Assembly (NCBI GenBank): GCA_016200585.1
Contig: JACQEN010000298.1
Span: forward strand, 1-37,656
Direction: 5' to 3'
Source of the DNA: Deltaproteobacteria bacterium
GTDB taxonomy: Bacteria; Desulfobacterota; Binatia; HRBIN30
DNA: 37,656 nucleotides
Below are positions 8,501 through 16,191 of the stretch, in pieces. The translations under genes and the position numbers were made by a program. The notes below the pieces were generated by a model, which was given only the letters and a program-made list of their open reading frames with translations, had not been told where the DNA came from and did not search any database. The stretch's first letter is position 1, and each line of letters begins with the position of its first letter.

Positions 8501-8579
8501 CCTGGCGGGTAGACGACCAGCCTCTTTCCCATCGACGCTTGACTACGGCACCGCAGACGTCGATCTTCGCCACTGCCGT

Positions 8580-9266
8580 ATGGTCGATCCAAAGGTCAGC
8601 TGTATCGTGCCAGTGCACAACGGCGAACGTTATCTGCGCCAAGCTCTCGATAGCGTCCTGGCACAAACGTTCCCCGTGCATGAAGTCATTGTGGTCGATG
8701 ACGGGTCGACCGATACCAGCGTAGCGATCGCACGTGTGTTCGGGAGCCCCGTGCGAGTGGTGAGCCAGTCTTGGCAAGGTCCGGCGGACGCGCGCAATCA
8801 CGGGCTGCGCCTGGCCGTCGGCGAGCTCATTGCCTTCAACGATGCCGACGACATTTGGGCGACGGACAAACTGGCGCGGCAGGTGGAGCGCTTCAGCCAA
8901 CTCCCCGAGATCGCCATATGCGCCGTCCACGTGCAGCAGTTTCACGATGACCCCGGCCGGCCGGATGAACGGCGCCCTGTTGGGCCGACCCTGCCCTGCT
9001 ATGGGCCACCGTCGCTGTTGATCGAGCGTGCAGCGTTCGATCGGATCGGAGTGTTCAATCCGGCCTTGAGGGTGAGTGAAGACACCGATTGGATGGTACG
9101 CGCCCGAGATGCCGGGCTTCCGACGGATCTGCTGGGCCAGCCCCTTCTGTACCGCCGTCTGCATGCCAGCAACCTTTCGCGCAACAACCTATCGGTGCGC
9201 AACGACGCTCTGGCCCGCATCTTTAAGACGCACCTCGATCGAGTGCGCCGCGACATTCCGAGTTAA
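8580..9266 (+). CDS. GT2-family glycosyltransferase
   Basis: 228 residues from ATG 8580, the first codon giving the standard GT-A opening (VSCIVPVHNGERYLRQALDSVLAQT, then VIVVDDGSTD). The DXD-type metal/nucleotide site is FNDADD near residue 88, and the catalytic-base region is SEDTDW near 166. The frame is open far upstream, but that part overlaps the kinase and is not a family sequence. No strong ribosome site is visible, so the start rests on homology. The protein is short for GT2, with no C-terminal membrane segment, so it is probably soluble. It sits 79 bases after the kinase and 5 bases before the next gene, inside the operon. Donor and acceptor are unknown. Confidence 0.9.
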   Translation: MVDPKVSCIVPVHNGERYLRQALDSVLAQTFPVHEVIVVDDGSTDTSVAIARVFGSPVRVVSQSWQGPADARNHGLRLAVGELIAFNDADDIWATDKLARQVERFSQLPEIAICAVHVQQFHDDPGRPDERRPVGPTLPCYGPPSLLIERAAFDRIGVFNPALRVSEDTDWMVRARDAGLPTDLLGQPLLYRRLHASNLSRNNLSVRNDALARIFKTHLDRVRRDIPS

Positions 9267-9271
9267 CCTGC

Positions 9272-10750
9272 ATGAGTACGAAGGTCCTACTCATCGGCCT
9301 CGACAGCGCTGATCCTCATCTGCTGTCGACCTGGGCTGCGGCCGGCGACCTGCCTGCGCTACGCTCGCTCTCCGCAGCTGGCGGCAGTGGAATCTTGAAG
9401 AACGAGGCGTACGTCGCCGATCAGGGCGCGTGGGCCGGGCTCGTCACCGCTGTCGGTCCGGCGAAGCACGGGTTCACCCACCATCGCCAGATGTTCCCCG
9501 GCTCGTATGAGACGCGCTCGGTGCGCAGCGACGATTTGCGTGCTGTCCCGTTCTGGATGCAGCTCAGCGCCCAGGGGCGTCGAGTGGCTCTGATCGATAC
9601 GCCCAGAGCACCGGTGGCGACAGACCTGAACGGGATTCTGCTGGCCGATTGGATCGTTCATCCCAGACTGTACCGGCAGACAGTCAGCTATCCCGCGGAG
9701 CTGAGCGCCGAGATCCAGGCTACCTATGGAACCGACTCGACGGCCGCTGCTTGCGAGCATCGAACCGAACCGCTGGACCTGCCGACGTTCGTGGCGGGAT
9801 TGGAGGCGGGGATCCGTAGCAAGGTGCGCATGGTTTGCGACCTTCTGGGGCGTGAAGCATGGGACCTGTTCGCTGTGACCTTCAAAGAAGCGCACTGCAT
9901 CGGCCACCACTTCTGGCACGTGCACGACAGCGGTCATCCGTCGCACGATCCACACGTGCGGCAGACGTTCGGCGATCCGCTCGCCCAGGTCTACCGGGCC
10001 ACTGACGACGCGATTGCGGCGATTCTCGAGAGGGTTTCGGCAGAGACGACCGTGATGGTCTTCACGACGCTGGGCATGGGTCCCAACTACACCGGCAACC
10101 ATCTACTCGATGCGGTTCTTCTCCGTCTCGAAGAGAAGCCCGGCACGACGTCGGCGCTGCGCAGCGTATGGCGGCGCGTCGGGTACCGTGCGCGGGTCCG
10201 CCTGTGGTCGCGCTTGCGTCCGTTCGCGCAACGACTGCGTGACTCCAGCCTCGGCGGTCGAAGTGCTTTTGCCGTAGAGTACAATGAGATGGCTGGGGCG
10301 GTCGTCGTCAATCGTCGTGGACGATTCCCCTCAGGCTGTGTCGAGCCCGGCGCCGCCTCGGATGAGCTGTGCGACTTCCTGCAAGAAGAGCTGAGTCGCC
10401 TCGTCGATGCCGACGACGGTACTCCGATCGTCGATCACGTAGTGCGGACGAAGGATTTTACCGATGGCCCACATCGCGATGTCTTGCCCGATCTACTCGT
10501 CGTTTGGCGCCGCGATCGTCCGATTGCATCCGCCGCCTCGCCACGCATCGGAGTGGTCCGAGGTGCATACGCGACTCGGCGATCCGGGAGCCATACACCC
10601 GATGGAATGCTGCTCGCACGCCGTCTCGGAATCGCACCCGGCACCCCGATTTCGGGAGCCCAGCTGATGGACATCGGCCCAACGGTTGGAGCGCTTCTGG
10701 GCTGCCAGCTCGATGGTCTCGAGGGCCGTCCGATCACCGCCCTCGCATAA
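9272..10750 (+). CDS. Alkaline-phosphatase-superfamily protein (type I phosphodiesterase/pyrophosphatase-like), possibly inactive
   Basis: 492 residues, ATG 9272. The opening VLLIGLDSADP supplies the first metal-binding Asp of the alkaline phosphatase/nucleotide pyrophosphatase fold. AWAGLVTAVGPAKHGF matches the helix after the nucleophile, FKEAHCIGHHFWH matches the second metal site, and DVLPDLLVVWRRDRPI plus SHTPDGMLL match the C-terminal part. Two expected active-site elements look changed. The Thr/Ser nucleophile position before AW reads ADQG, and the usual SDHG metal motif reads TTLG in VMVFTTLGMGPN. It may therefore be a binding protein or an atypical enzyme. It follows the GT2 by 5 bases and closes the operon, so it may act on a phosphodiester or nucleotide-sugar product of the neighbours. 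Confidence 0.8.
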   Translation: MSTKVLLIGLDSADPHLLSTWAAAGDLPALRSLSAAGGSGILKNEAYVADQGAWAGLVTAVGPAKHGFTHHRQMFPGSYETRSVRSDDLRAVPFWMQLSAQGRRVALIDTPRAPVATDLNGILLADWIVHPRLYRQTVSYPAELSAEIQATYGTDSTAAACEHRTEPLDLPTFVAGLEAGIRSKVRMVCDLLGREAWDLFAVTFKEAHCIGHHFWHVHDSGHPSHDPHVRQTFGDPLAQVYRATDDAIAAILERVSAETTVMVFTTLGMGPNYTGNHLLDAVLLRLEEKPGTTSALRSVWRRVGYRARVRLWSRLRPFAQRLRDSSLGGRSAFAVEYNEMAGAVVVNRRGRFPSGCVEPGAASDELCDFLQEELSRLVDADDGTPIVDHVVRTKDFTDGPHRDVLPDLLVVWRRDRPIASAASPRIGVVRGAYATRRSGSHTPDGMLLARRLGIAPGTPISGAQLMDIGPTVGALLGCQLDGLEGRPITALA

Positions 10751-10781
10751 GAGTCAATCACATGCGGGTCTTGGCCGCGAT

Positions 10782-11180
10782 TCAGGTGCGGCCGCCCGCG
10801 AGCTGAATCATCTTGGCGATGATCTCGGCCGGGACCGCCGTGGGCCCGAAGGCTGCGCCCACCCCTCTGTCGAGCAGGTTGCGCGCATCCGCAGGCGTCA
10901 CTACCGAGCCGCCGACGACCACGGGCGTATCCAGACCTTGCTCGTGCAACAGCTGCAACAGCTCGTCGACGTAGTACAGGTACTCCCACGAGTGGCAACT
11001 GAGGCCGATGACGTCGACGCTCTCTTCCAGGCTGACTTTGACGATACCCGCCGGCAGATTGAACCGACCGGCGTACACCACTTCCATGCCCGCGTCGCGC
11101 AGCAATCGCGCCACCGCCAGACCTCCGACCTCGTGCTGGTCAAGGCCAAGCATGGCGATCAATACGCGAATTGGTCTCAT
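10782..11180 (-). CDS. B12-binding subunit of a methylmalonyl-CoA-mutase-type isomerase
   Basis: 132 residues, the usual length of a stand-alone cobalamin-binding domain. The base-off/His-on motif D-x-H-x-x-G is present near the N-terminus (LDQHEVGG). It is followed by LLRDAGMEVVYAGRF, VIGLSCHSW (the S-x-L cobalamin-tail region) and VVVGGSVV, the GG loop. It carries no mutase catalytic domain; that is encoded 21 bases upstream on the same strand, so the two form a split two-subunit enzyme. The domain supplies the adenosylcobalamin radical source for carbon-skeleton rearrangement of an acyl-CoA. The start at 11180 has only a weak purine site, consistent with coupling to the large subunit. Confidence 0.93.
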   Translation of the reverse strand: MRPIRVLIAMLGLDQHEVGGLAVARLLRDAGMEVVYAGRFNLPAGIVKVSLEESVDVIGLSCHSWEYLYYVDELLQLLHEQGLDTPVVVGGSVVTPADARNLLDRGVGAAFGPTAVPAEIIAKMIQLAGGRT

Positions 11181-11201
11181 CGCCTGTTTCTATCCGCCGA
11201 G

Positions 11202-12806
11202 TCAGATCGCGTCACTCGCCACCCCGAACGGATCGCCCGGATGTCCGTAGGCGCGCCGCAGGACGCCTGCCATTTCGCCCATGGTAGCGCCGGCCAGGGT
11301 GGCGGCGATGATACCCGGAAGGAGGTTGGCATCGCGATCGCGGGCGCAACCGTCGAGCCCCTCCAGGCTGGCACGCAACGCGGCGGTGTCGCGGTGCAGG
11401 CGGTAACCCTTGACCCAGTCGATGCGCTCGCGGCTCGGCTCGATCTTGCGTTCTGCGACTTCGCGCAGCAGCACGTCCTCCGCGTCCGGGACCTGATGCA
11501 CGTTGAGTCCTACCTTCAATGCCGCGCCGTCGGCAATCGCCCGTGCATGGCGTTCCATCGCAGCCTGAAACACGCCTCGGAACCAGCCGGAGTCGGACAG
11601 TTGTGCCGCATCGCCCTTGGCTTCGATCGCTTGCACCATGTCCCAGATCCGGCGCTCGAGGTCGTCGGTGAGGGCCTCGACGTAGTATGAGCCGCCGAGC
11701 GGATCGGCGACCTGGCTGGCGTTCGATTCCAGCTCGATCACTTGCTGGGTGCGCAACCCGACCAGATGCGCCTCGGGGCTCGGCGTGCGGAACGCCTCGT
11801 CGAAGGTCGATACCTCGATCGCCTGCACGCCGGCGCAAGCGAGTGCCAACGCTTGGATCGCGCCGCGCACGACGTTGTTTACCGGTTGCTGTGCCGTGAG
11901 CGACAGGCCCGACGTGTGCGCCGCGATGTTCACCGCCCACGAACGCGGATCCTGCGCGCCGAACTCATCGCGCATCATGTGCGCGAACAAGCGCCGGGTG
12001 GCGCGGATCTTTGCGACCTCCTCGAAGAAATCCATGCGGCAGTTGAGCAGAATGGCGATGCGTGGCGCGAAGCGATCGATCGGCAGCCGACGCCGCAAGA
12101 GCTCGCGCACCAGGCCGCGAATCTCGATGAAACCGAGAGCCATTTCCTCCACCGAATCGAGGCCGCTCTCACTGATGAAGTAGGTGTCTTCGAGGAAGGC
12201 ATGGAACTTCGGCATTTCGGTGCTGGCGAACGCGATCGTGTCCGCCGCCATGCGCACGCGCAGTTGGAACGGCATGTGGACGGCGTAGCTGCAGTCCTCG
12301 CAGTAATACGGTGCCTGGATCACCGAGCCGCGCACCGCCGCCGGGGGAAAGCCGCGTTCGCGCGCCACGCAGTACAGACCGGCGAGCGCAAACGCCGCCG
12401 GCAGGGAGTGCGACAGCGTGATGCGATCGAGCGGCAGATCGCGGTACAGCTCTCGGTAGTCGTCGAGACAGCAAATCGAAACGCCTTGCGTGCCTACCGC
12501 ATGCACGGCGAACGGGTGATCCGGGTCGAGGCATCCCATGGTCGGTGTGTCGCCGATGACGTCGAGGCCGGTCTGTCCCTTGGCGAGAAGGTATTTCAGC
12601 TGTTCGTTCGAGCGCGTCGGGCTGCCTTCGCCCGACAGCTCGCGCTGGATCCACCCGGTACGAGCTGCCGTCTGCGCCCGCGTGCCGCGCGTGAACGGGA
12701 ATGAGCCCGGGTCGTTCAGTTGCCGTGTGTAGTCGAAGCCGTCGAGGTCGGACGGTGCGTAGACCGCCTGCACCGGTATCCCCGACTGCGTGCGCCGTTC
12801 CGCCAT
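11202..12806 (-). CDS. Catalytic subunit of a diverged B12-dependent acyl-CoA mutase
   Basis: 534 residues, ATG 12806, AGGAG about nine bases upstream. The TIM-barrel domain of the methylmalonyl-CoA mutase family is clear: SFPFTRGTR, KGQTGLDVIGD, DPDHP, HTSGLSLTAQQPVNNVVRGAIQALA, EVSTFDEAFRTPSPEAHLVGLRTQQVI and DPLGGSYYVE. Substrate-contact motifs differ from true methylmalonyl-CoA mutase. TIRQYAGF is replaced by a TAARTGWIQRE segment (about 46-56), the usual THRGYDSDHP reads TPTMGCLDPDHP, and the YH of the acid-base histidine motif reads Y209-F210. The substrate is therefore probably not methylmalonyl-CoA; another branched or hydroxylated acyl-CoA is likely. The gene lies 12 bases after the SDR gene and 21 bases before the B12 subunit. 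Confidence 0.9.
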   Translation of the reverse strand: MAERRTQSGIPVQAVYAPSDLDGFDYTRQLNDPGSFPFTRGTRAQTAARTGWIQRELSGEGSPTRSNEQLKYLLAKGQTGLDVIGDTPTMGCLDPDHPFAVHAVGTQGVSICCLDDYRELYRDLPLDRITLSHSLPAAFALAGLYCVARERGFPPAAVRGSVIQAPYYCEDCSYAVHMPFQLRVRMAADTIAFASTEMPKFHAFLEDTYFISESGLDSVEEMALGFIEIRGLVRELLRRRLPIDRFAPRIAILLNCRMDFFEEVAKIRATRRLFAHMMRDEFGAQDPRSWAVNIAAHTSGLSLTAQQPVNNVVRGAIQALALACAGVQAIEVSTFDEAFRTPSPEAHLVGLRTQQVIELESNASQVADPLGGSYYVEALTDDLERRIWDMVQAIEAKGDAAQLSDSGWFRGVFQAAMERHARAIADGAALKVGLNVHQVPDAEDVLLREVAERKIEPSRERIDWVKGYRLHRDTAALRASLEGLDGCARDRDANLLPGIIAATLAGATMGEMAGVLRRAYGHPGDPFGVASDAI

Positions 12807-12818
12807 TGCCGCGTGCTC

Positions 12819-13619
12819 CTATCTCTCGTCGAGGCCGCGTTGGGTGCGGACTTCCTTGCGGCTGCCGAGCGAGCCGGTGTTGAGCCGCATGCCGCCGTCG
12901 ATGTCGATCTCGGCGCCGTTGATGAAGCCGGCCTGCTCGGTGGCGAGGAAGGCGATGAGGTGGGCCACCTCGTCCATTGAGCCCAGGCGGCGAGCCGGTG
13001 TGATCGCGGCGGTCGCGTCGCGAATCTCGGCCGGCATCCTTTGAACCTTCTCTGTTTCGATCAAGCCGGGCAGAATGGCGTTGCAGGTGATGCCGTGACG
13101 AGCGTGCTCGAGGGTGATCGTTTGCGCCATGCCGATCAAACCTGCCTTGCTGGCGGCGTAGGCGACTTGGTGGTGCAAGCCGCCGTGCGCGGCGCCGGAC
13201 GACATGACGATGATGCGTCCCCAGTTGCGTTTGATCATCGCGCCGATGACTGCCTGAACGACGTTGAAGGCGCCGGTGAGGTTGATGTCGAGCTCGCGCT
13301 GCCAGCGTTCGTGCGACATCTTGGTGAGCGGTGCGATGTTGCTGACGATGGCGGCATTGCTGACCAGGATGTCGATGTCGCCGAGGACCTCGCTCAGTTG
13401 TCGGATCCCATCGCCGACCTGTACCGGATCGGCCACGTCGACGACGGCGGCAGCGCTACGACGACCCAGCTCCCGGATGCGCGTCGCTGTGTCCTCCACG
13501 TCGGGTTGCAGATCGCAAACGGCTACGTCTGCCCCATCTCTCGCGAGTCGCAGGGCCGCGGCCCTGCCGATTCCGCGCGCGGCGCCTGTGACCAGAGCAA
13601 TTCTCCCGGTGAGCGGCAT
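12819..13619 (-). CDS. SDR-family NAD(P)-dependent oxidoreductase (FabG-like)
   Basis: 266 residues. ATG 13619 is favoured by GGAG and AAGGGG upstream and by the conserved beginning; the frame stays open for about 320 further codons, but those are antisense to the crotonase gene. The Rossmann glycine motif is TGAARGIG (11-18), followed by NAA (about 88-90), the structural N of DINLTG, and a classical S141-Y154-K158 catalytic triad. PG near residue 190 and the C-terminal NGAEIDIDGG are typical. It probably oxidises or reduces a 3-hydroxy/3-oxoacyl-CoA related to the neighbouring mutase substrate. It is first in a three-gene minus-strand operon with the mutase subunits. Confidence 0.93.
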   Translation of the reverse strand: MPLTGRIALVTGAARGIGRAAALRLARDGADVAVCDLQPDVEDTATRIRELGRRSAAAVVDVADPVQVGDGIRQLSEVLGDIDILVSNAAIVSNIAPLTKMSHERWQRELDINLTGAFNVVQAVIGAMIKRNWGRIIVMSSGAAHGGLHHQVAYAASKAGLIGMAQTITLEHARHGITCNAILPGLIETEKVQRMPAEIRDATAAITPARRLGSMDEVAHLIAFLATEQAGFINGAEIDIDGGMRLNTGSLGSRKEVRTQRGLDER

Positions 13620-13703
13620 CTTGTTCCCCTTCTCCGAAGCGGATGATAGCACCTTGCGAAGCATACGGATGGCGTTTTTCGAGGCTACGGAGGAGACGTT
13701 CGC

Positions 13704-14615
13704 ATGACCTACGAGACGATCTTGTACGAACGCGACGGGGCGGTTGCTACCATCACCTTGAATCGGCCGGAACGCTTGAACACCATCGTGCCGCCGATGC
13801 CGGACGAGCTCGAGCACGCTGTGATTGCGGCGAACCGCGATGCCGAGGTGCGCGTCATTGTGCTGCGCGGTGCGGGGCGCTCGTTCTGTGCCGGCTTCGA
13901 CTTTTCCGACGGCTTGAGCCATTTCAAAGACGAGCTGACCAGCGACGGTCGCTGGGATCCGGGTAAGGACTTCATCTACACGACCACCGCAGCGTCGGGG
14001 CCGGTGCCGAAGTTCATGAGTCTGTGGCGCAGCGCCAAGCCGGTGATCGCTCAGGTGCATGGCTGGTGCGTCGGCGGCGGTTCCGACATGGCGCTGTGCG
14101 CCGATCTGGTGATCGCTTCGGAAGATGCGCAGATTGGCACGCCATACTCGCGTTTGTGGGGCTGCTACCTGACCGGCATGTGGCTCTATCGCCTCGGTTT
14201 GACGCGCGCCAAATGGCATGCGCTCACCGGCGAGCCGCTCAGCGGCAAGCAGGCGGCCGAGGTCGAGCTGATCAACAAGGCCGTGCCGTTCGCGCGGCTG
14301 GAAGACGAGGTGCGCCAATGCGCCGAGCGCTTGGCGCAGATCCCGCTCTCGCAACTGGCGGCGATGAAGCTGATCGTCAATCAGGCCTACGAGAATATGG
14401 GGCTGCACAGCACGCAGCTGCTTGGTCCGCTGCTCGACGGCTTCATGCGCAACACGCCAGACGCCCTGCGTTTCGTGGATACCGCGGCCACCGCGGGCGT
14501 GGCGGCGGCGATCAAGCAGCGCGACGAGCCATTCGGCGACTACAGCCAGGCGCCGAAAGGGCGGCAGCCGAAGCGCGAGCACGTGGTTCACGTCCGTCCT
14601 CGCAAACGCAAGTGA
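13704..14615 (+). CDS. Crotonase-fold enoyl-CoA hydratase/isomerase family protein
   Basis: 303 residues, ATG 13704 with a strong GGAGGAG site. Hallmarks are ATITLNRPERLNT, VIVLRGAGRSFCAGFDF (the first oxyanion-hole strand), and KPVIAQVHGWCVGGGSDMALCADLVIAS (the second oxyanion glycines). The two catalytic glutamates of classical enoyl-CoA hydratase are absent: the first position reads GGGSDM with Asp, and the second region reads IGTPYSRLWG rather than the usual PE pair. It is about 40 residues longer than the usual family member, with a basic C-terminal tail ending RPRKRK. The gene is divergent from the SDR/mutase operon across 84 bases, so one regulatory region may serve both. It probably belongs to the same acyl-CoA catabolic route; the reaction is not predictable. 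Confidence 0.9.
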   Translation: MTYETILYERDGAVATITLNRPERLNTIVPPMPDELEHAVIAANRDAEVRVIVLRGAGRSFCAGFDFSDGLSHFKDELTSDGRWDPGKDFIYTTTAASGPVPKFMSLWRSAKPVIAQVHGWCVGGGSDMALCADLVIASEDAQIGTPYSRLWGCYLTGMWLYRLGLTRAKWHALTGEPLSGKQAAEVELINKAVPFARLEDEVRQCAERLAQIPLSQLAAMKLIVNQAYENMGLHSTQLLGPLLDGFMRNTPDALRFVDTAATAGVAAAIKQRDEPFGDYSQAPKGRQPKREHVVHVRPRKRK

Positions 14616-14719
14616 GCGGCATGCCAGGTGCGGCCGGCGACTAGCGAGCTGCGCACTTGGACAGCGCAGCGGATCCGAACGGCGCTACAACAGCTTCGAA
14701 AGAGAATTTCTCGCGCCGT

Positions 14720-14893
14720 CTACGGACGCTTGCGCAAGTACTTGATGCCGGCCCCGGCGAGCACGACGCCAAGAGCGATCAATCCGGTTTCTCCCATCGT
14801 CGGTGCAGGTGTGCCCGGTCTTGGCCCGCCTGCCCAGACCGATACCGGACCACTCAATACCACCGCCACGACCGCTAGCCTGATGTACTTCAT
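14720..14893 (-). CDS. Small exported protein with a sorting-signal-like C-terminus
   Basis: 57 residues. ATG 14893 has a textbook GGAGG five bases upstream. A signal peptide ending around VWA (residue 21) leads to a very short mature region, GGPRPGTPAP, and then PTMGETGLIALGVVLAGAGIK with a terminal YLRKR cluster. That order (Pro-Thr motif, one hydrophobic helix, positive end) resembles IPTL-CTERM/PEP-CTERM-type sorting tails, although the protein is almost nothing but signal and tail. No exosortase or rhombosortase gene is in view. It might be a membrane microprotein with two hydrophobic segments. Neighbouring genes give no functional hint. Confidence 0.7.
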   Translation of the reverse strand: MKYIRLAVVAVVLSGPVSVWAGGPRPGTPAPTMGETGLIALGVVLAGAGIKYLRKRP

Positions 14894-15045
14894 TCTCGCC
14901 TCCGGTAACGTCAATGAGATCCCAATGAGCTTAGTGGACGAGATCATCCTGACTGCTGCTTCGCAAGTCAAGCGAGCACGGTGACGTCGTGGTTACAGAA
15001 AATCACTTCGGGTGCCATGTCTAGGGTTTTTCTACAAGCTCGTTA

Positions 15046-15222
15046 GTCACCATCGCTCTGAGTAAGCGCAGCGTCGATTTCTTCAAGTCGGAAGCACGCA
15101 AGCATGGCACCCAGTACCAGCGAATGATCCGCCGACTGCTGGACGCGTACGCCGACCATCAGACACGTTCTCTAACTAGGCGCTCAACGCGGACGCGCGC
15201 AAAAGCGGCGCGCGCTGGTTAA
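15046..15222 (+). pseudogene. Remnant of a BrnA/CopG-type antitoxin
   Basis: A frame without a usable start codon encodes VTIALSKRSVDFF, then KSEARKHG, TQYQRMIRRLLDAYADHQ and a basic tail to the stop at 15220-15222. This matches the ribbon-helix-helix C-terminal half of BrnA/CopG-type antitoxins. Upstream the frame is closed by TAG at 15022, and the N-terminal half is missing or lies in another frame; ATG 15017 opens a different frame that stops after nine codons. No toxin partner is seen on either side. I infer a decayed toxin-antitoxin locus. Confidence 0.6.
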
Positions 15223-15287
15223 CGCTGGCGTTCGTCTGTAACTTGCGTTGGGTTGTTGGTCGACGAGTTGGTCGATGAGCCCCCATG

Positions 15288-16049
15288 CTAGCGCCGTCGA
15301 CTCCGCGGCGCCGGTGCGTCGAGCTCGGGGTAGCGCCGGAAGATACCCATCTGGTTGAACGGCTGCCGCCGCTTTGATTTCAGGTAGCGGGCAATCCGAG
15401 GTCGAGCCGCAACGCGGTCTCGGAGGGCGATCACCCGCGGGAGCTTGGCTTCGAGTCGCGCCATTGCGTTCGGGAAGGCGTAGCGCAGACCCTCGACGAT
15501 CTGGAACGCCGACAGGTCGACGTAGGTGCAGGCCGACCCGACGAGCCACTGCCCGCCGCTGCTGCGATTGCGCTCCAGCACCTTCTCGAGCCAACCGAGA
15601 TACTTCGGCATCCGCTGCTTCACGAAGTCCGCGGCGCGGCGCTTTGCCGCTGCCTTCTGGTCTTCGTAGTACAGGCTCCCGGCAATCGGATGGTGGGTAT
15701 CGTGGATCTCGCCGACGAAGTCGGCCAGCGTCAACTGGATCTGACTCGCCTCGGCGCGCCGTGCCGCATCCTTGGGTGCGAGCCCGAGCTGCGGTGCCAG
15801 GTAGGCAAGGACGTTCGCTGTCTGCGAGACGACGGCCTTGCCGACCTTCACGAAAGGCGCTGCAAACGGCAGCGCCCCCGGCTCTTCACCCTCCAGGAAG
15901 CGCAGCATGTCCCGCAGCCCGTTCTTGCGCTGCCGCGCAACGTCGGCGTAGGCAGCGCCGGCGTCTTCGAGCAACAGGCGCACGAACTCACCGCGTCCTT
16001 GAATGCCCGGCCAATAGTAGAGCTCGATCGCGACTCTGTGTTTCCTCAT
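15288..16049 (-). CDS. Glutathione S-transferase family protein
   Basis: 253 residues, ATG 16049 after a strong GGGAGGG site. The thioredoxin-like N-terminal domain is visible as ELYYWPGIQGRGEFVRLLLEDAG (the YY-x-GxGRGE pattern of sigma-like GSTs). It is followed by the cis-proline strand FAAPFVKVGK and the V-S-QT-ANVLAYLAP gamma-Glu site. The helical C-terminal domain carries ACTYVDLSAFQIVEGL, the usual D-x-x-x-F capping box. It conjugates or reduces electrophiles with glutathione in the cytoplasm, or serves another thiol-dependent role. It stands alone, divergent from the radical SAM gene across 142 bases. TAAAAT on the minus strand (16073-16078) could be its -10 element, but no -35 is convincing. 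Confidence 0.9.
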   Translation of the reverse strand: MRKHRVAIELYYWPGIQGRGEFVRLLLEDAGAAYADVARQRKNGLRDMLRFLEGEEPGALPFAAPFVKVGKAVVSQTANVLAYLAPQLGLAPKDAARRAEASQIQLTLADFVGEIHDTHHPIAGSLYYEDQKAAAKRRAADFVKQRMPKYLGWLEKVLERNRSSGGQWLVGSACTYVDLSAFQIVEGLRYAFPNAMARLEAKLPRVIALRDRVAARPRIARYLKSKRRQPFNQMGIFRRYPELDAPAPRSRRR

Positions 16050-16191
16050 CGTACCCTCCCTGTCTCGGCCGCATTTTATCAGAACGCCGACGATCTGGAT
16101 CGCCTCAGTCGCTGATCGGGGCTCGCCGTTCGCATTGCGCTGCTGGCCTTGAGAACTTCGACGCCTTTGTCCAATCTAGCGAGCGGCGCTC

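Noticed and set aside
10773-10793. Bidirectional terminator between the phosphatase-like and B12-subunit genes
   Set aside because: GGCCGC/GCGGCC can pair, but it overlaps the 3' coding end of the B12 subunit and has no T-tract on either strand.
13620-14591. Long minus-strand extension of the SDR frame
   Set aside because: It is antisense to the well-supported crotonase gene, contains no family sequence, and the SDR has a strong start at 13619.
16149-16177. Promoter for the radical SAM gene
   Set aside because: TTGAGA with a 17-base spacer is acceptable as -35, but the following CAATCT is a poor -10 element.
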